NCBI GenBank assembly: GCA_024663395.1
Contig: JANFAH010000027.1
Coordinates: 496,001 to 560,000 of the forward strand
Origin: Pisolithus tinctorius
Lineage: Eukaryota; Basidiomycota; Agaricomycetes; Boletales; Pisolithaceae
Direction: 5' to 3'
Length of the DNA stretch: 64,000 nt
This document shows positions 32,586 to 42,245 of this stretch, one piece after another. The stretch's first letter is position 1, and each line of letters opens with the position of its first letter. The notes below the pieces were generated by a model, which saw only the letters and a program-made list of their open reading frames with translations, was not told where the DNA came from and made no database searches. The translations under genes and the position numbers were made by a program.

Positions 32586-33780
32586 TCATGGTGGTAGCTC
32601 TACTTGTGTCCATTCATCCAACATTGGGAAGTATGGCATTCTGTTCTCTGGGGTGCAGTCATCTAGCATGTTGCATTGTCTTATGAAGTCGGGGCATTGT
32701 CTGTTGTTGCTGGGGTGGGTGTCACTCTGACAGTTGATGCAGTAGACTGTGAGGGAGTTGCATCCTTGTGTGTGGTGTGGTTGGGTGTGCTGGCCACAAG
32801 TATCTTTGGCTTGTTTGCAGTCCTTTGCCAGGTGACCTGTTTGCTGACATTTGAGGCACTGCACTGGTTCCCTTTTGTCCTTGTATGGGCAGAGTCTGTC
32901 CAGACATCAGTAGAGGCCATCCCTTAAGAGGCAGTTGGCTGTTCCAGGTGTGGTGATGAAGGTGAGTGCATGGGCAGCTTTCTGAGTGGGTGAACATTTT
33001 GTGGAGTCTTTGATCCATTTGATGCATGAGATTGAGCTGGTCAGGATATTGTTCTCATTTTCCATTTCATGTAGAGTATCAGGGTTTTCTAGGTCAGTGT
33101 TGACATGAAGGAAGGGTATGACTATACTGTATTGTCTGTCCTTAATCATCACTGTTCCTCCTATTTTCTCCAGGAAGGTGGTTCTGCATGGCATGTCTTT
33201 AATCCATGCTGCAGACTCCTGGCTGTTGAGTTCAAGTAGGATGCAGTTGTTATGTAGGTGGGCAATGGACTTGAGTTGGAGGCCTGTGCCATCCACACAG
33301 TCAACTGTGTCAATGGCTTGTTTCATGAGGTCCACAGATGTTTCTCTTTTGGTTGTGTCATTGAGTAGCAGGTGATCACCATTGAGCTCTATCAGTATTT
33401 GCCTTTCCTTGATGGCTGCATGGGCCCTGGCATGCTCTGAGGTGGGGCAAGTTCCTAGTGGAACTTGGTTCAGGTTGACTGTTGCCAATGTGAGGACATC
33501 CCTGTATGATATGGGGAAGGGAGCTGGGGGGGCATTGGATTTGAGGAGATTTTTCACTTCTTCTAGCACTGATTTGACTGTTCCTACATCATCAGCAAGG
33601 CTTTGTACCTTGCCTTCCAGGTGGTTGATGCTCAGCTGGGCAGGGCCATTGGATGTTGGGTTGGTGGGATCAGTGATCCTGGCATTGAACAGTTGGATGT
33701 TTTCACTAGCTTTCTTGTTGATCTTCTCTAGGTTGTTGGCAGCTGCCAGTATCTTGCCAACTTCAATAACCCATCTTGAA
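32586..33780 (-). pseudogene. LINE ORF1 (Gag-like) with CCHC knuckles
   Basis: Nucleic-acid-binding protein of a Tad-like LINE. A helical N-terminal part (33780-33500, VQSLADDVGTVKSVLEEVKN), then SYRDVLTLATVN, AAIKERQILIEL, NCILLELNSQESAAWIKD, and three zinc knuckles at about 32870-32680 (CLKCQQTGHLAKDC; CGQHTQPHHTQGC; CINCQSDTHPSNNRQC). Frameshifts near 32910 and 32860. It stops at 32586, about 260 bp upstream of ORF2. Confidence 0.82.
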
Positions 33781-33820
33781 TAGTCATTACACTAGTATTG
33801 CAGAATACTTACTTTCAGCA

Positions 33821-34038
33821 CTACAGAACAGAGGTGGTCAGAAAAAAATTGATGGACTGGAAAACTATGAAACATACCTTGATATATCTGATGAGGGGCT
33901 GCTCATCATGAGGATCAAATCCAACAACATCAATAACATCTCCCAGGCAGTGCTGCCAGAACCCATCTCTCATCATGAGAATCACTTCATACTTCTTACC
34001 CAGTTCAATGTTCCACTGGTACAAGGGTCAGCAATAGT
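33821..34038 (-). pseudogene. Unrecognised gene, 3' part, cut off by the Ngaro element
   Basis: Minus-strand frame with WNIELGKKYEVILMMRDGF, CLGDVIDVVGFDPHDEQPL and FIVFQSINFFLTTS. It is followed upstream (34038) directly by the retroelement. The other half lies at 39623-40270; reading across the element gives ...ACVRM then LLLTLVPVEH-type sequence. I do not recognise the family. Confidence 0.5.
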
Positions 34039-34180
34039 TAGAAATTCTAGTACGTAGGAGATACGACGAGTAATAGAATAGTGTCTTTGCGCGAGTGGCT
34101 GTGCTGCCTCGCGCCTTCTCTCTCTCTCCACTATCGTCAGAATTCGGCCCACAGCGCGGGCCTCACCTCGTTCCTTTTCA
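34039..34180 (+). repeat. Ngaro repeat A1 (142 bp)
   Basis: Starts TAGAAATTCTAGTACGTAGG and ends TTCCTTTTCA. It matches A2 at 39203-39344 base for base by eye. Confidence 0.95.
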
Positions 34181-34286
34181 TAACCCTGGTCACTCCGCTC
34201 CTTTTAAACACTAACTGCGTCGTTCTCTACTTACCATTGAGAAACTCACCATCCAAAATCAGATCTCCCCACTCCGAACCACAAAC

Positions 34287-35910
34287 ATGGACGCCCCCCA
34301 ACCACAGCAACAATTCCGACCAAACTTCGCGTTACCAGCCTTCCAAGGCGTGGTCGACCTCGTAATGGCAGGAGGAGACCTGACTCGTGAACAGGCCATC
34401 AGAGCTCTAGAAGCATGTTGGGACCAGGACAACCCCCAGGGAGACGAGCAACACGGAGACCAACCACAACAGGAAGAAGAAAGAAGGCCGCCACCTCCCA
34501 ACGACCCGCCACACCCCCCAGTGCAGCCACCAGTAGCGGAACCTGACCGCCCCCCCCAACGAGTCTCAGAGCAGAACCCCCCCACGTTCGACCCAGACGC
34601 CATGGTATCGTCAAACCTACCGACGCGGCCAGCGGAGTATGCCATCAAGAAGATAGAATCCTTCAAATTCGTCCACATGTGGTACTTCACAAGAGAGGGC
34701 CTCCAGGAAGCTGCGCGAACAGTGAGGCGTCTCGAAGAGAACGACACCTTGGCCATCACCCAGGCCGGCGAAGGAAACGTCACACTACGCGCTGCAAATT
34801 CACTCACCGCCTCCAAAAATGCCAGGCCAGACCACAATCTTTCCTTCGCTGAATATATGTACGCCAAGAACCACTTCCTTACCTGCATCGAAAACGCGGG
34901 ATGGGGCAATCAGTTAGTGGATGCCTTCAACTGGTTCTTCCACAGGATCGACAATCACCGCTGGCGTGACCGAGGCGATCGTGGAGAACGGGCCCTTCTC
35001 CACTATGCCTCCAAGGTCAGGCAAGACTGGCACGACAAAGCGGCGCGTAACCAAGCATACAACATCGGAGTGATAAACGAAGAGCTACTGGCAGATATTG
35101 GCAGGGAATTAGATACCAAAGACGTTCAATCGGGCCTTGACCAGGTCAGTCCTTCTCGACTCTACCCACAAACAGTATGCTAACACAACCCCCCTCAACA
35201 TCTCCCCCCCCGCTACCCCTCTCCACGCACGTCCATCCTCCCTTCTAATCCACCCTAAACGCTGCTCCCATCACGGGACCTTCCCCCACCTCCCGCTGCT
35301 GCTGCTGCCTGACGGCCCCCCTTTCCTTTCCCACCCCGCTACATACCCCACAACCTCGCTGCTGCTGCTGCTGTCGCTGCTGGGTATAACCCCACCCAAT
35401 ACATAGCTTCAATACAACTGTTTTCCCCGCCCCGAACCGTTTGAAAGGGGACGACAACCAACTCGTTTCCCCAAGCGCAGACCGTCCCGATCCCCGTCAC
35501 CCAGGTACGGCCAGGGTCAGAGAATGAGACGACGCTATACCAGATCGCGGTCGCGTCGCCCAAGATCCCGCTCTCCCCGCAGACGCTCAAGGTCGCCAAG
35601 GCGAAGCCCAAGCAGAGAAAGGAAACCCCGCCGCGACTTTCGCCCCAAGACACACATCATTTGCCCAAAATGCCTCGGACGACATGAAGATCGCCAATTC
35701 TGCAACGAACCCATGCGCTGGGACAAGTCAGCACCGGCACACTGCACACGGGACCAACAAGGGCGCCTCGTCAACAAGAATGGCCGAGTCCTCTGCTGGG
35801 ACTTCCAGCGCCCCCGAGGCTGCATCAGCAAACTACATTGCCACGAATGCTCGGGCTGTGGTGACCCAAAACATGGCGCGCAAGACTGCCCAGACCGCCA
35901 ACCTGCTTGA
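34287..35910 (+). CDS. Gag-like protein of the Ngaro element, probably spliced
   Basis: ATG 34287 opens 298 codons: a Pro/Gln-rich N-terminus, then a helical domain (PTRPAEYAIKKIESFKFVHM; AEYMYAKNHFLTCIENAGWG; NWFFHRIDNHRWRDRG). The likely second exon (35515-35910) is a strongly Arg/Ser-rich stretch (RSRSRRPRSRSPRRRSRS) followed by CPKCLGRHEDRQFC and a classic knuckle CSGCGDPKHGAQDC. A GT-AG intron from 35145 (CCAG|GTCAGT) to 35514 (GGCCAG|GGT) keeps the frame and removes the stop at 35181; it holds two CTG runs. The alternative is two separate ORFs. Its end overlaps the RT frame by about 225 bp. Confidence 0.75.
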
Positions 35911-37768
35911 AGAACGACAACACGGAACTGCACGCACCCCCTACCGCCCTCAAGCCTGGAAAAATTTACTAGCGAGCTTCAACCTCACATCAAGATACCC
36001 GTCTCTAGTCGACCAACTAATCCACGGATTCCATGTCCGCGTACCCATCATACCCAGCACATTCACCCCACCAAACAACCCGTCCATTGACCAGCATTAC
36101 CACGCATTCCAGGAGATAATCAATAAGGAGTTCACCAAGGAACGATACCTAGGACCTTTCCCCCCCCATTCGCTCGAGCAGTACATAGGCCCATTCCAGT
36201 CCTCCCCCCTAAGTATCATACCGAAACCCGGTAAACCGGGAAAGTACCGCCTAATACAGAACTTGTCTTACCCTATTGTAGCTAGTCCCGGAGCTGCTTC
36301 TTCAATCAACTCACAAGTTGACTCCTCTCTTTTCCCCTGCACCTGGGGAACATTTCTCACAGCGTGCGCACTAATCGCTTCGCTCCCCCCAGGCTGTCAA
36401 GGAGCAACCAGAGACGTAGCAGAAGCTTATAGAACCATCCCCATACACCCTTCCCAATGGCCCGGCCTGGTAGTGCGCCTCAAGACCACCCCACCAACCT
36501 TCGCAGTAGACACAGCCTTGTGCTTCGGATACGGGCCCTCAGCGGGCGTCTACGGAGGAGTCAGAGACGCAGGCCTGGATATCATGAGAGCGAATGGAAT
36601 CGGCCCCATGATTGCCTGGGTCGACGACCATTTTTTCATACGGCTCCCTAAGTCTGAGATAGACAGCTACAACCTCACCAGAAATCGCAAAGCCACCCTA
36701 ATCGCACAGAACGGAGGCGCAAGAATAGACGGGGGACGAATCTGGTACAAAGGCGCCCTCCTAGCGAATGGAGATCACGAAGAGTTCGCAGAAGACTGCC
36801 AGCTCCCAATACGAAACCTCGAAGACCGAGAAAACAGCCCATCACTCTGGGATCCATACGCCTACTCCTTCAAACACATCGACGACATCGCCAACCAACT
36901 CGGCATTCCTTGGGAACTCTCCAAGGACGTACCGTTCTCACAGTCACCAGTTTTCATGGGCTTCACTTGGAACCTTGGAAATAAAACGGTAGGACTCACA
37001 GAAGGAAAAAGAGAGAAATACATCAATTCCATAGATGAATGGCTACAGAAGAAAACACATATTTTGGAAGATGTACAGAAACTCCATGGACGCCTCTCCC
37101 ATGCGGCGCTGGTGATACCAGGAGGAACCGCTTATCTAACAGCTCTCCAAGCGATGCTTACCATATTTGGCAGTAACCCGTTCATGCCACGCACGCAACC
37201 GCGAGGACTTCAACGTGAACTACAGTGGTGGCGAGCAGCCCTACTAACCACCCCCCCCATCCCCATTCCAATACACCACACCGCCATCAATCTGAAAGCG
37301 TTTTCGGATGCCAGCTCCACCGTCGGCCTGGCAGTCACCATCGGAGAAAGATGGAGAGCATGGAGGCTACACCCAAACTGGAGCAGAGAAGAAAGGGACA
37401 TCGGGTGGGCAGAGAGCGTCGCATTCGAGCTCCTCGTACGCTACCTCCTCGTCATTGATACCTCCTCCGAACCTCTCCAGGTCTTCGGAGACAACGAGGG
37501 AGTCATCAAAGCATGGAAAAAAGGAAGGAGCAACAACAAACCCACGAACGAAACCTTCCGAAGAATCCACGCGATACTGGCCTCTCCCCCGCGCAGAGTT
37601 TTCGCGGACTACATCCCGAGTGAGTCCAATCCAGCAGACAGGCCGTCCCGGGGTATCTATCCCCCCGCCGAACTTGCATTGCCCCCCATCCAAATCCCAG
37701 CCCCCATCGCTCATCTCGTCTTCGATTTCGACGACCCGCGTGCCCAGAGCTTCCCAGTCCAACATTAA
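35684..37768 (+). CDS. Reverse transcriptase-RNase H of the Ngaro element (694 aa)
   Basis: Makes the cDNA of the element. RT motifs: SIIPKPGKPGKYRLIQNLSY (about residues 184-204), ATRDVAEAYRTIPI (catalytic D244), FGYGPSAGVYGGV, and IAWVDDHFF (D314, D315, in place of YADD). RNase H: KAFSDASSTVGLAV (D542), WAESVAFELLVRY, FGDNEGVIKAW, and the closing YIPSESNPADRPSRG. The frame is +1 relative to gag and overlaps it, so expression by frameshift, re-initiation or a spliced mRNA is possible. No stop or frameshift was seen. Confidence 0.92.
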   Translation: MKIANSATNPCAGTSQHRHTAHGTNKGASSTRMAESSAGTSSAPEAASANYIATNARAVVTQNMARKTAQTANLLEERQHGTARTPYRPQAWKNLLASFNLTSRYPSLVDQLIHGFHVRVPIIPSTFTPPNNPSIDQHYHAFQEIINKEFTKERYLGPFPPHSLEQYIGPFQSSPLSIIPKPGKPGKYRLIQNLSYPIVASPGAASSINSQVDSSLFPCTWGTFLTACALIASLPPGCQGATRDVAEAYRTIPIHPSQWPGLVVRLKTTPPTFAVDTALCFGYGPSAGVYGGVRDAGLDIMRANGIGPMIAWVDDHFFIRLPKSEIDSYNLTRNRKATLIAQNGGARIDGGRIWYKGALLANGDHEEFAEDCQLPIRNLEDRENSPSLWDPYAYSFKHIDDIANQLGIPWELSKDVPFSQSPVFMGFTWNLGNKTVGLTEGKREKYINSIDEWLQKKTHILEDVQKLHGRLSHAALVIPGGTAYLTALQAMLTIFGSNPFMPRTQPRGLQRELQWWRAALLTTPPIPIPIHHTAINLKAFSDASSTVGLAVTIGERWRAWRLHPNWSREERDIGWAESVAFELLVRYLLVIDTSSEPLQVFGDNEGVIKAWKKGRSNNKPTNETFRRIHAILASPPRRVFADYIPSESNPADRPSRGIYPPAELALPPIQIPAPIAHLVFDFDDPRAQSFPVQH

Positions 37769-38960
37769 CTTCAACAACATCCCACCCACGACGATCGCCC
37801 AACAATCAAACCGTCACCCCAGGCCCACACTCACCCTCCCTTACCCAACAAATCTCACCCCCAAACCCTCCGAACTCCGCCCAGCATGCCCAGCCAAAGA
37901 CCGACTAGAGCAATGGCAACCGCACCCCAATATAGTACAGTCACTGAATGTCCCACCAGACTTCAGAGACAGAGTGCGGGAAGTCACACTCAGGGGTTGG
38001 AACGAGAGCACCAGAACTTCATACGGAGCCGGCCTCCTAGTATACCACGTCTTCTGCGACAGCCGAAACATCACAGAAGAAGAACGAGCGCCTGCGGATA
38101 CCAACCTCATCTCAACCTTCATTTCTTCGTTGGCCGGGTCGTATTCAGGAAGAACCATACAAGGCTACATATATAGCATACGCGCGTGGCACACACTCAA
38201 CGGCCTACCCTGGGTACTGCACGAAGACCAAATAGCAACGATGCTCAAAGGAGCCTCCAGGATAGCCCCCTTAGCATCCAAACAGAATCTACGCAGACCG
38301 ATTACAGTACAAATGATATGCGACTTCCACAGGTTCCTTCAGAAGGATGACCCCTTAGACACGGCCATCTTTGCATGCCTGACCACCACCTTCTACGCAG
38401 CAGCAAGAGTCGGCGAATTCACCATTAAACGACTCGACGCTTTCGACCCCACGCTGCACATCACCCCAGCAGGAGTTCGCGACGACACTGATCGTAACGG
38501 GCTAACAACCACAGTATTCACGCTACCGAGCACCAAATCCAGCCCCAGGGGAGAAGAAGTGAACTGGGCGAGACAATCAGGCCCGTCAGACCCCCACACC
38601 GCGTACCTCCAACATCTCAGAATCAATGACCCACCCGCCAACGGCCCTCTTTTTGCCTACAAGAAAGACGGGGGACACCGACCCCTCACACGGCAAGCTT
38701 TCATATCACGGCTGAAAAAGCTAGCCAAAGCGGCAGGGCACGACCACGTACACGGACATGGACTCAGAATAGGAGCAACATTGGAGTATCTACTACGAGG
38801 CATCCCTTTCGAAGTGATGAAAGTCAAAGGGAGGTGGGCGAGCGATTCCTTCCAACTCTACTTGAGGAAGCACAATCAGATACTTGCCCCATACATCCAA
38901 GCTATGCCCACAGAGACAGCCACCGAGTTCGTTCGCATTGCTATGCCCCCTGTGCGCTAA
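37308..38960 (+). CDS. Tyrosine recombinase of the Ngaro element
   Basis: Integrates circular cDNA by site-specific recombination. The frame opens at ATG 37308, the only Met before the catalytic domain, and overlaps the RT ORF by 461 bp; the true start may lie nearer residue 150. SAM-like N-terminal domain (VREVTLRGWNESTRTSYGAG to YIYSIRAWHTLNG), then the catalytic domain with R367 (AARVGEF), H484-x-x-R487 (HGHGLRIGATLEYLLRG) and the nucleophile Y518 (FQLYLRKHN) after KGRWASD. The R...HxxR...Y set is complete. The frame ends 101 bp before B1. Confidence 0.93.
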   Translation: MPAPPSAWQSPSEKDGEHGGYTQTGAEKKGTSGGQRASHSSSSYATSSSLIPPPNLSRSSETTRESSKHGKKEGATTNPRTKPSEESTRYWPLPRAEFSRTTSRVSPIQQTGRPGVSIPPPNLHCPPSKSQPPSLISSSISTTRVPRASQSNINFNNIPPTTIAQQSNRHPRPTLTLPYPTNLTPKPSELRPACPAKDRLEQWQPHPNIVQSLNVPPDFRDRVREVTLRGWNESTRTSYGAGLLVYHVFCDSRNITEEERAPADTNLISTFISSLAGSYSGRTIQGYIYSIRAWHTLNGLPWVLHEDQIATMLKGASRIAPLASKQNLRRPITVQMICDFHRFLQKDDPLDTAIFACLTTTFYAAARVGEFTIKRLDAFDPTLHITPAGVRDDTDRNGLTTTVFTLPSTKSSPRGEEVNWARQSGPSDPHTAYLQHLRINDPPANGPLFAYKKDGGHRPLTRQAFISRLKKLAKAAGHDHVHGHGLRIGATLEYLLRGIPFEVMKVKGRWASDSFQLYLRKHNQILAPYIQAMPTETATEFVRIAMPPVR

Positions 38961-39006
38961 ACCCAGTCACCCGTGAGTAACATCAACTGCCCTCCTAGCT
39001 TAAGGG

Positions 39007-39081
39007 GAGACGAGCGTTAGCCCGTCGCGTCAGGCAAGACCCCCCTCCTACCACACGGGATCCGCAGCTAACGCTCGTCTC
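39007..39081. repeat. 15-bp perfect inverted repeat spanning the start of B1
   Basis: GAGACGAGCGTTAGC at 39007-39021 is the exact reverse complement of 39067-39081, inside repeat B1, with a 45-base GC-rich loop. The same arm recurs in B2 (39487-39501) without a partner. It lies just after the recombinase stop, so it may act in RNA 3'-end formation or cDNA circle formation; both are inference. Confidence 0.75.
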
Positions 39082-39202
39082 ACAGATCACCTCCCTCCAT
39101 GGCCGGGAGGCGCTTCGCGCCCCCACCCAAATCGCTTCTACACACCAGACAGTCTCAGCTTCCCCCTTCGTCTAAGCAGCTTACAACTACGATACGCAAA
39201 GA
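39062..39202 (+). repeat. Ngaro repeat B1 (141 bp)
   Basis: CCGCAGCTAACGCTC to GATACGCAAAGA. Matches B2 exactly by eye at an offset of 420 bp. Confidence 0.95.
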
Positions 39203-39344
39203 TAGAAATTCTAGTACGTAGGAGATACGACGAGTAATAGAATAGTGTCTTTGCGCGAGTGGCTGTGCTGCCTCGCGCCTTCTCTCTCTCTCCACTATCG
39301 TCAGAATTCGGCCCACAGCGCGGGCCTCACCTCGTTCCTTTTCA
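39203..39344 (+). repeat. Ngaro repeat A2 (142 bp)
   Basis: Second copy of A1, directly abutting B1 with no base between. Confidence 0.95.
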
Positions 39345-39481
39345 CCCACCCACCGCACCGCCAAATTCTCCAGGTCCCGAGAACCTTCCAAATTACCCTC
39401 GCTCGACTCGCATCAGCTGCCGTGTCGGGACGGTGGTCGCAGGAGACGCACACCGAATATCGCGAGGGACCCCACCCGCCC

Positions 39482-39622
39482 CCGCAGCTAACGCTCGTCT
39501 CACAGATCACCTCCCTCCATGGCCGGGAGGCGCTTCGCGCCCCCACCCAAATCGCTTCTACACACCAGACAGTCTCAGCTTCCCCCTTCGTCTAAGCAGC
39601 TTACAACTACGATACGCAAAGA
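39482..39622 (+). repeat. Ngaro repeat B2 (141 bp), right end of element
   Basis: Second copy of B1. A unique 137-bp spacer (39345-39481) separates it from A2. The flank after 39622 returns to the interrupted gene. Confidence 0.95.
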
Positions 39623-40270
39623 CATGCGCACACAAGCCTGTGGCAGGAGTACTGTTTGAGCAAGATATCTTGAGTCCTCAGGCTCATCCACAGGTAAGAA
39701 CTTGATTACATCATTGGAACCCACAATCTTGTATAGATCGAGGTCCATAGGGTCATATGCCGAGGCCAGGAATGCTTCACTACTAGCAATACTCAAAGTC
39801 TGGAGAGACACATCAGGTCCAATGTAGCACCTAATCTAGTTATGGGTGTCAGAAGCTGTGCATCCAAGAAATGGGGGCAAGAGGTAATACTTCTGAGATG
39901 ACAGTGGCAAATGGACTGCTGGCAGTTGCCAGGATGACACATAGCTCTGGCCAAATCTGTTGGAACCATCCTGGGGTTCCAGTCACCTTTCTGATCTCCT
40001 GCAGCTGCCTTGTCTGATTGGGATTAGGTTTAAGGAAATGCTGTCAATCAAAGAGTTAGCATCATTGGAACCTCATATACAATTTCACTGACAAACCTGA
40101 AGGTTGTCCTTCACTTGTTCAATGCCTTCAAGGTCTGGGATTGTACCAGTTTCGATGCAATGAATGAAATCACCCCACTGATCATGTATAGCATGGTGTA
40201 AGAAAGTGTTTTCTGATGGCCGAGAACTCCAACTCTGGAAGAGGTAGGTTCCACTCGAGTTGGGTCAACC
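39623..40270 (-). pseudogene. Unrecognised gene, 5' part, cut off by the Ngaro element
   Basis: Minus strand, several exons: AIHDQWGDFIHCIETGTIPD (near 40160), a probable intron near 40100-40045, TGTPGWFQQIWPELC-like sequence near 39960, then LQTLSIASSEAFLASAYDPM and LDLYKIVGSNDVIKFLPVDEPE (39800-39680) up to YLAQTVLLPQACVRM at the element border. It has a few stops. The family is not recognised; it could be a host gene or part of another transposon. Confidence 0.5.
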
Positions 40271-41834
40271 CTGAAGGGGCTTCAGTCTGGATGCAGGGTA
40301 AGTACTTTAGACAAACAAAAAGGGAACTTGCCCAAGAAACTATTTCTTGACTCTAAAGAAGAACCTTGGAAGAAAGGAGCTGAAGTTTGCTCTCCAAAGC
40401 AAGAACCCAGAGTAGACAGTGATGACTAGTACCCTATTCTTGTCCATGCTGTACCATAGTTTCTAAGTGACATGGCCTGCGCCATGACCACCCATGTGCT
40501 TAGTCAGCTCTCTATCTTTCGACACCAAGTCTTTTTCAGCCACAACCCCTAAGTCTGAATCCTCCTCAACTTTCTCCTACACTCTTCACCCTCAAACCTT
40601 CCCTTTGACCCAACCAAAGTGCGACTTCTCATAGGGAAAAGGTTCGCATTCCCTACATCCGAGGGGGGGTTTAGATGCTGACCATCCTCAGTTGTCCCCC
40701 TTCCTCATGTATATGTCCTTGACTTTGTACCCATGCTCACCAACCTCTCCTTCACACCCTTACCCTCTGACTCTCCTAGCCCTCCCCTCACTCGCTGTAC
40801 CTCATGTCACCTTCTACCCCATATGGAGCCACCTCTTCCCCCATCAACATGCCCCTTCGATCCTGAACCTGCACTGTGTTCCTCAAACCTCTCCCTTAGT
40901 CTCACCAATGTGACCCCTCACAACCAACTCTCCTGTACCTTCTCCATCACCTTGCACCATTGATTTTCCACACCTCTGAAGCCAACCCCTTGCCTGAGTG
41001 ATGATCAAAGCCCTTCAAACATGTGAACAGGCAAGTAACAAATTGAGCATGGAGCAAGGTAGGAATGGCTTGTCAAAATGCAGCCAGTGGTAGAATTGCG
41101 ACAGGGCATTTACACAGTGCAGCAGCTGGGGGCAGCAACCCTCTGTATATATGACCCAGCTCAAACATTATTTTACACCTGTAAAACCCTCTATCAGTGA
41201 TGTATTCACAATTCTACGAGAGTGCTTTGTGCACTCTCGACTCCATTTCATCCTTAAGACGACTTAGCAGAAATGAAACCAAGAAAAACAAGAACTTGAG
41301 CCCCCAGGAGACTCCTTGATTTGCACTTCACATGCAGGAATGAATTTTGTCTAGTGGCTGACATGAGGAGCACAGTTTCATGCCTTTTAGCCCAGTCCTA
41401 TGGCGCATAATGATACCAGCAGCCTTTGACTCGCATTTCTAGTATCCCTGTCTCTTTGTATGTACCTCGAGAGCTTTCCATTTCTGCTTTCTGCCTTTTC
41501 GACACTGAAAACAAGACATTTCGACATAGTATACATTCAAACAACAACAGAACACTTCACCTTGAACTTGTAGCCTCTCAATGCTGCTTCGAAGATAGGT
41601 CTTCAACCCAGACAGGTACAAATATGGGCCCTTGCTCGACCTTGGACATTTGTCCTCCATTGATCCAATTTTTCCTTGTGCTGAGGTATCTGTTTGTGCA
41701 GCTACCCTGGTTAAGCTTCTCTTCCAGTGTCGCTTCTACTTGGTTTGTGTCTCTTCTCACTTGTTCCAGCTCTGCATACCTCTCCTGTAGTGATCCTTCA
41801 CAGATGCGCAACAGCTCCAAGAACAGCCATATCA
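40271..41834. other. No supported gene; weak coiled-coil remnant on the minus strand
   Basis: Mostly C/T-rich unique sequence. Minus 41820-41578 reads LQERYAELEQVRRDTNQVEA, a helical stretch that could be a gene remnant, with no wider context. A small hairpin (GAGAGTGC and GCACTCTC around 41217-41237) is present. Nothing else was recognised. Confidence 0.35.
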
Positions 41835-42245
41835 GCTGATTTTGACCAAATGACCATGGTAATTACCACAAAAGCTGTTACAGAATTCATGGCAACTACC
41901 ACTTCCCAATATAGACAAAGCCCCTGAGTAACAACCTCTGTCAGTGTTTGAAAAAAAATTCAGATTGGAATGTTCCCACAGTGGGTTACCCTGTCACAAA
42001 TATTGATAATTTGCACCTGTACTGTGGCTATACAGATGAGCATGTGACCAGTAGATGTGATGGTCACATGATGAGTGACATAAGTAGAGATGACCCTAGA
42101 TCACATGATTTTTACATAATGATTACATGATGGTAATCCTCCGGAGCATTCTATTATGTAACATGTCACATGATCAAGGGAAAATATGCATGTGACTTAA
42201 TCAATGTCACATAACAAGGTACAATCATAGATCATGTAACCTATT

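Larger units (their letters stand above)
34039..39622 (+). mobile_element. Complete DIRS/Ngaro-type tyrosine-recombinase retrotransposon
   Basis: 5584 bp. The termini are split direct repeats in the order A1 (34039-34180), coding region, B1 (39062-39202), A2 (39203-39344), B2 (39482-39622), the layout of Ngaro-like elements. There is no LTR, no integrase and no target duplication. It encodes a Gag-like protein, RT-RNase H and a tyrosine recombinase, with all key residues visible. A1/A2 and B1/B2 are identical as far as I can see, and CpG is abundant, unlike the decayed surroundings. This points to a recent insertion. Confidence 0.93.

Noticed and set aside
34259..34909. 216-codon minus-strand frame over the Ngaro gag
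   Set aside because: Gly/Ser/Cys-rich shadow of the real Gag on the plus strand; no supporting start context or domain.
35290..35390. CTG triplet runs as a possible coding repeat
   Set aside because: They fall in the presumed intron between the two Gag exons, and no frame through them joins known domains.
37367..38158. Minus-strand frames of 140 and 105 codons over the RT and recombinase genes
   Set aside because: GC-rich complement of well-supported coding sequence.
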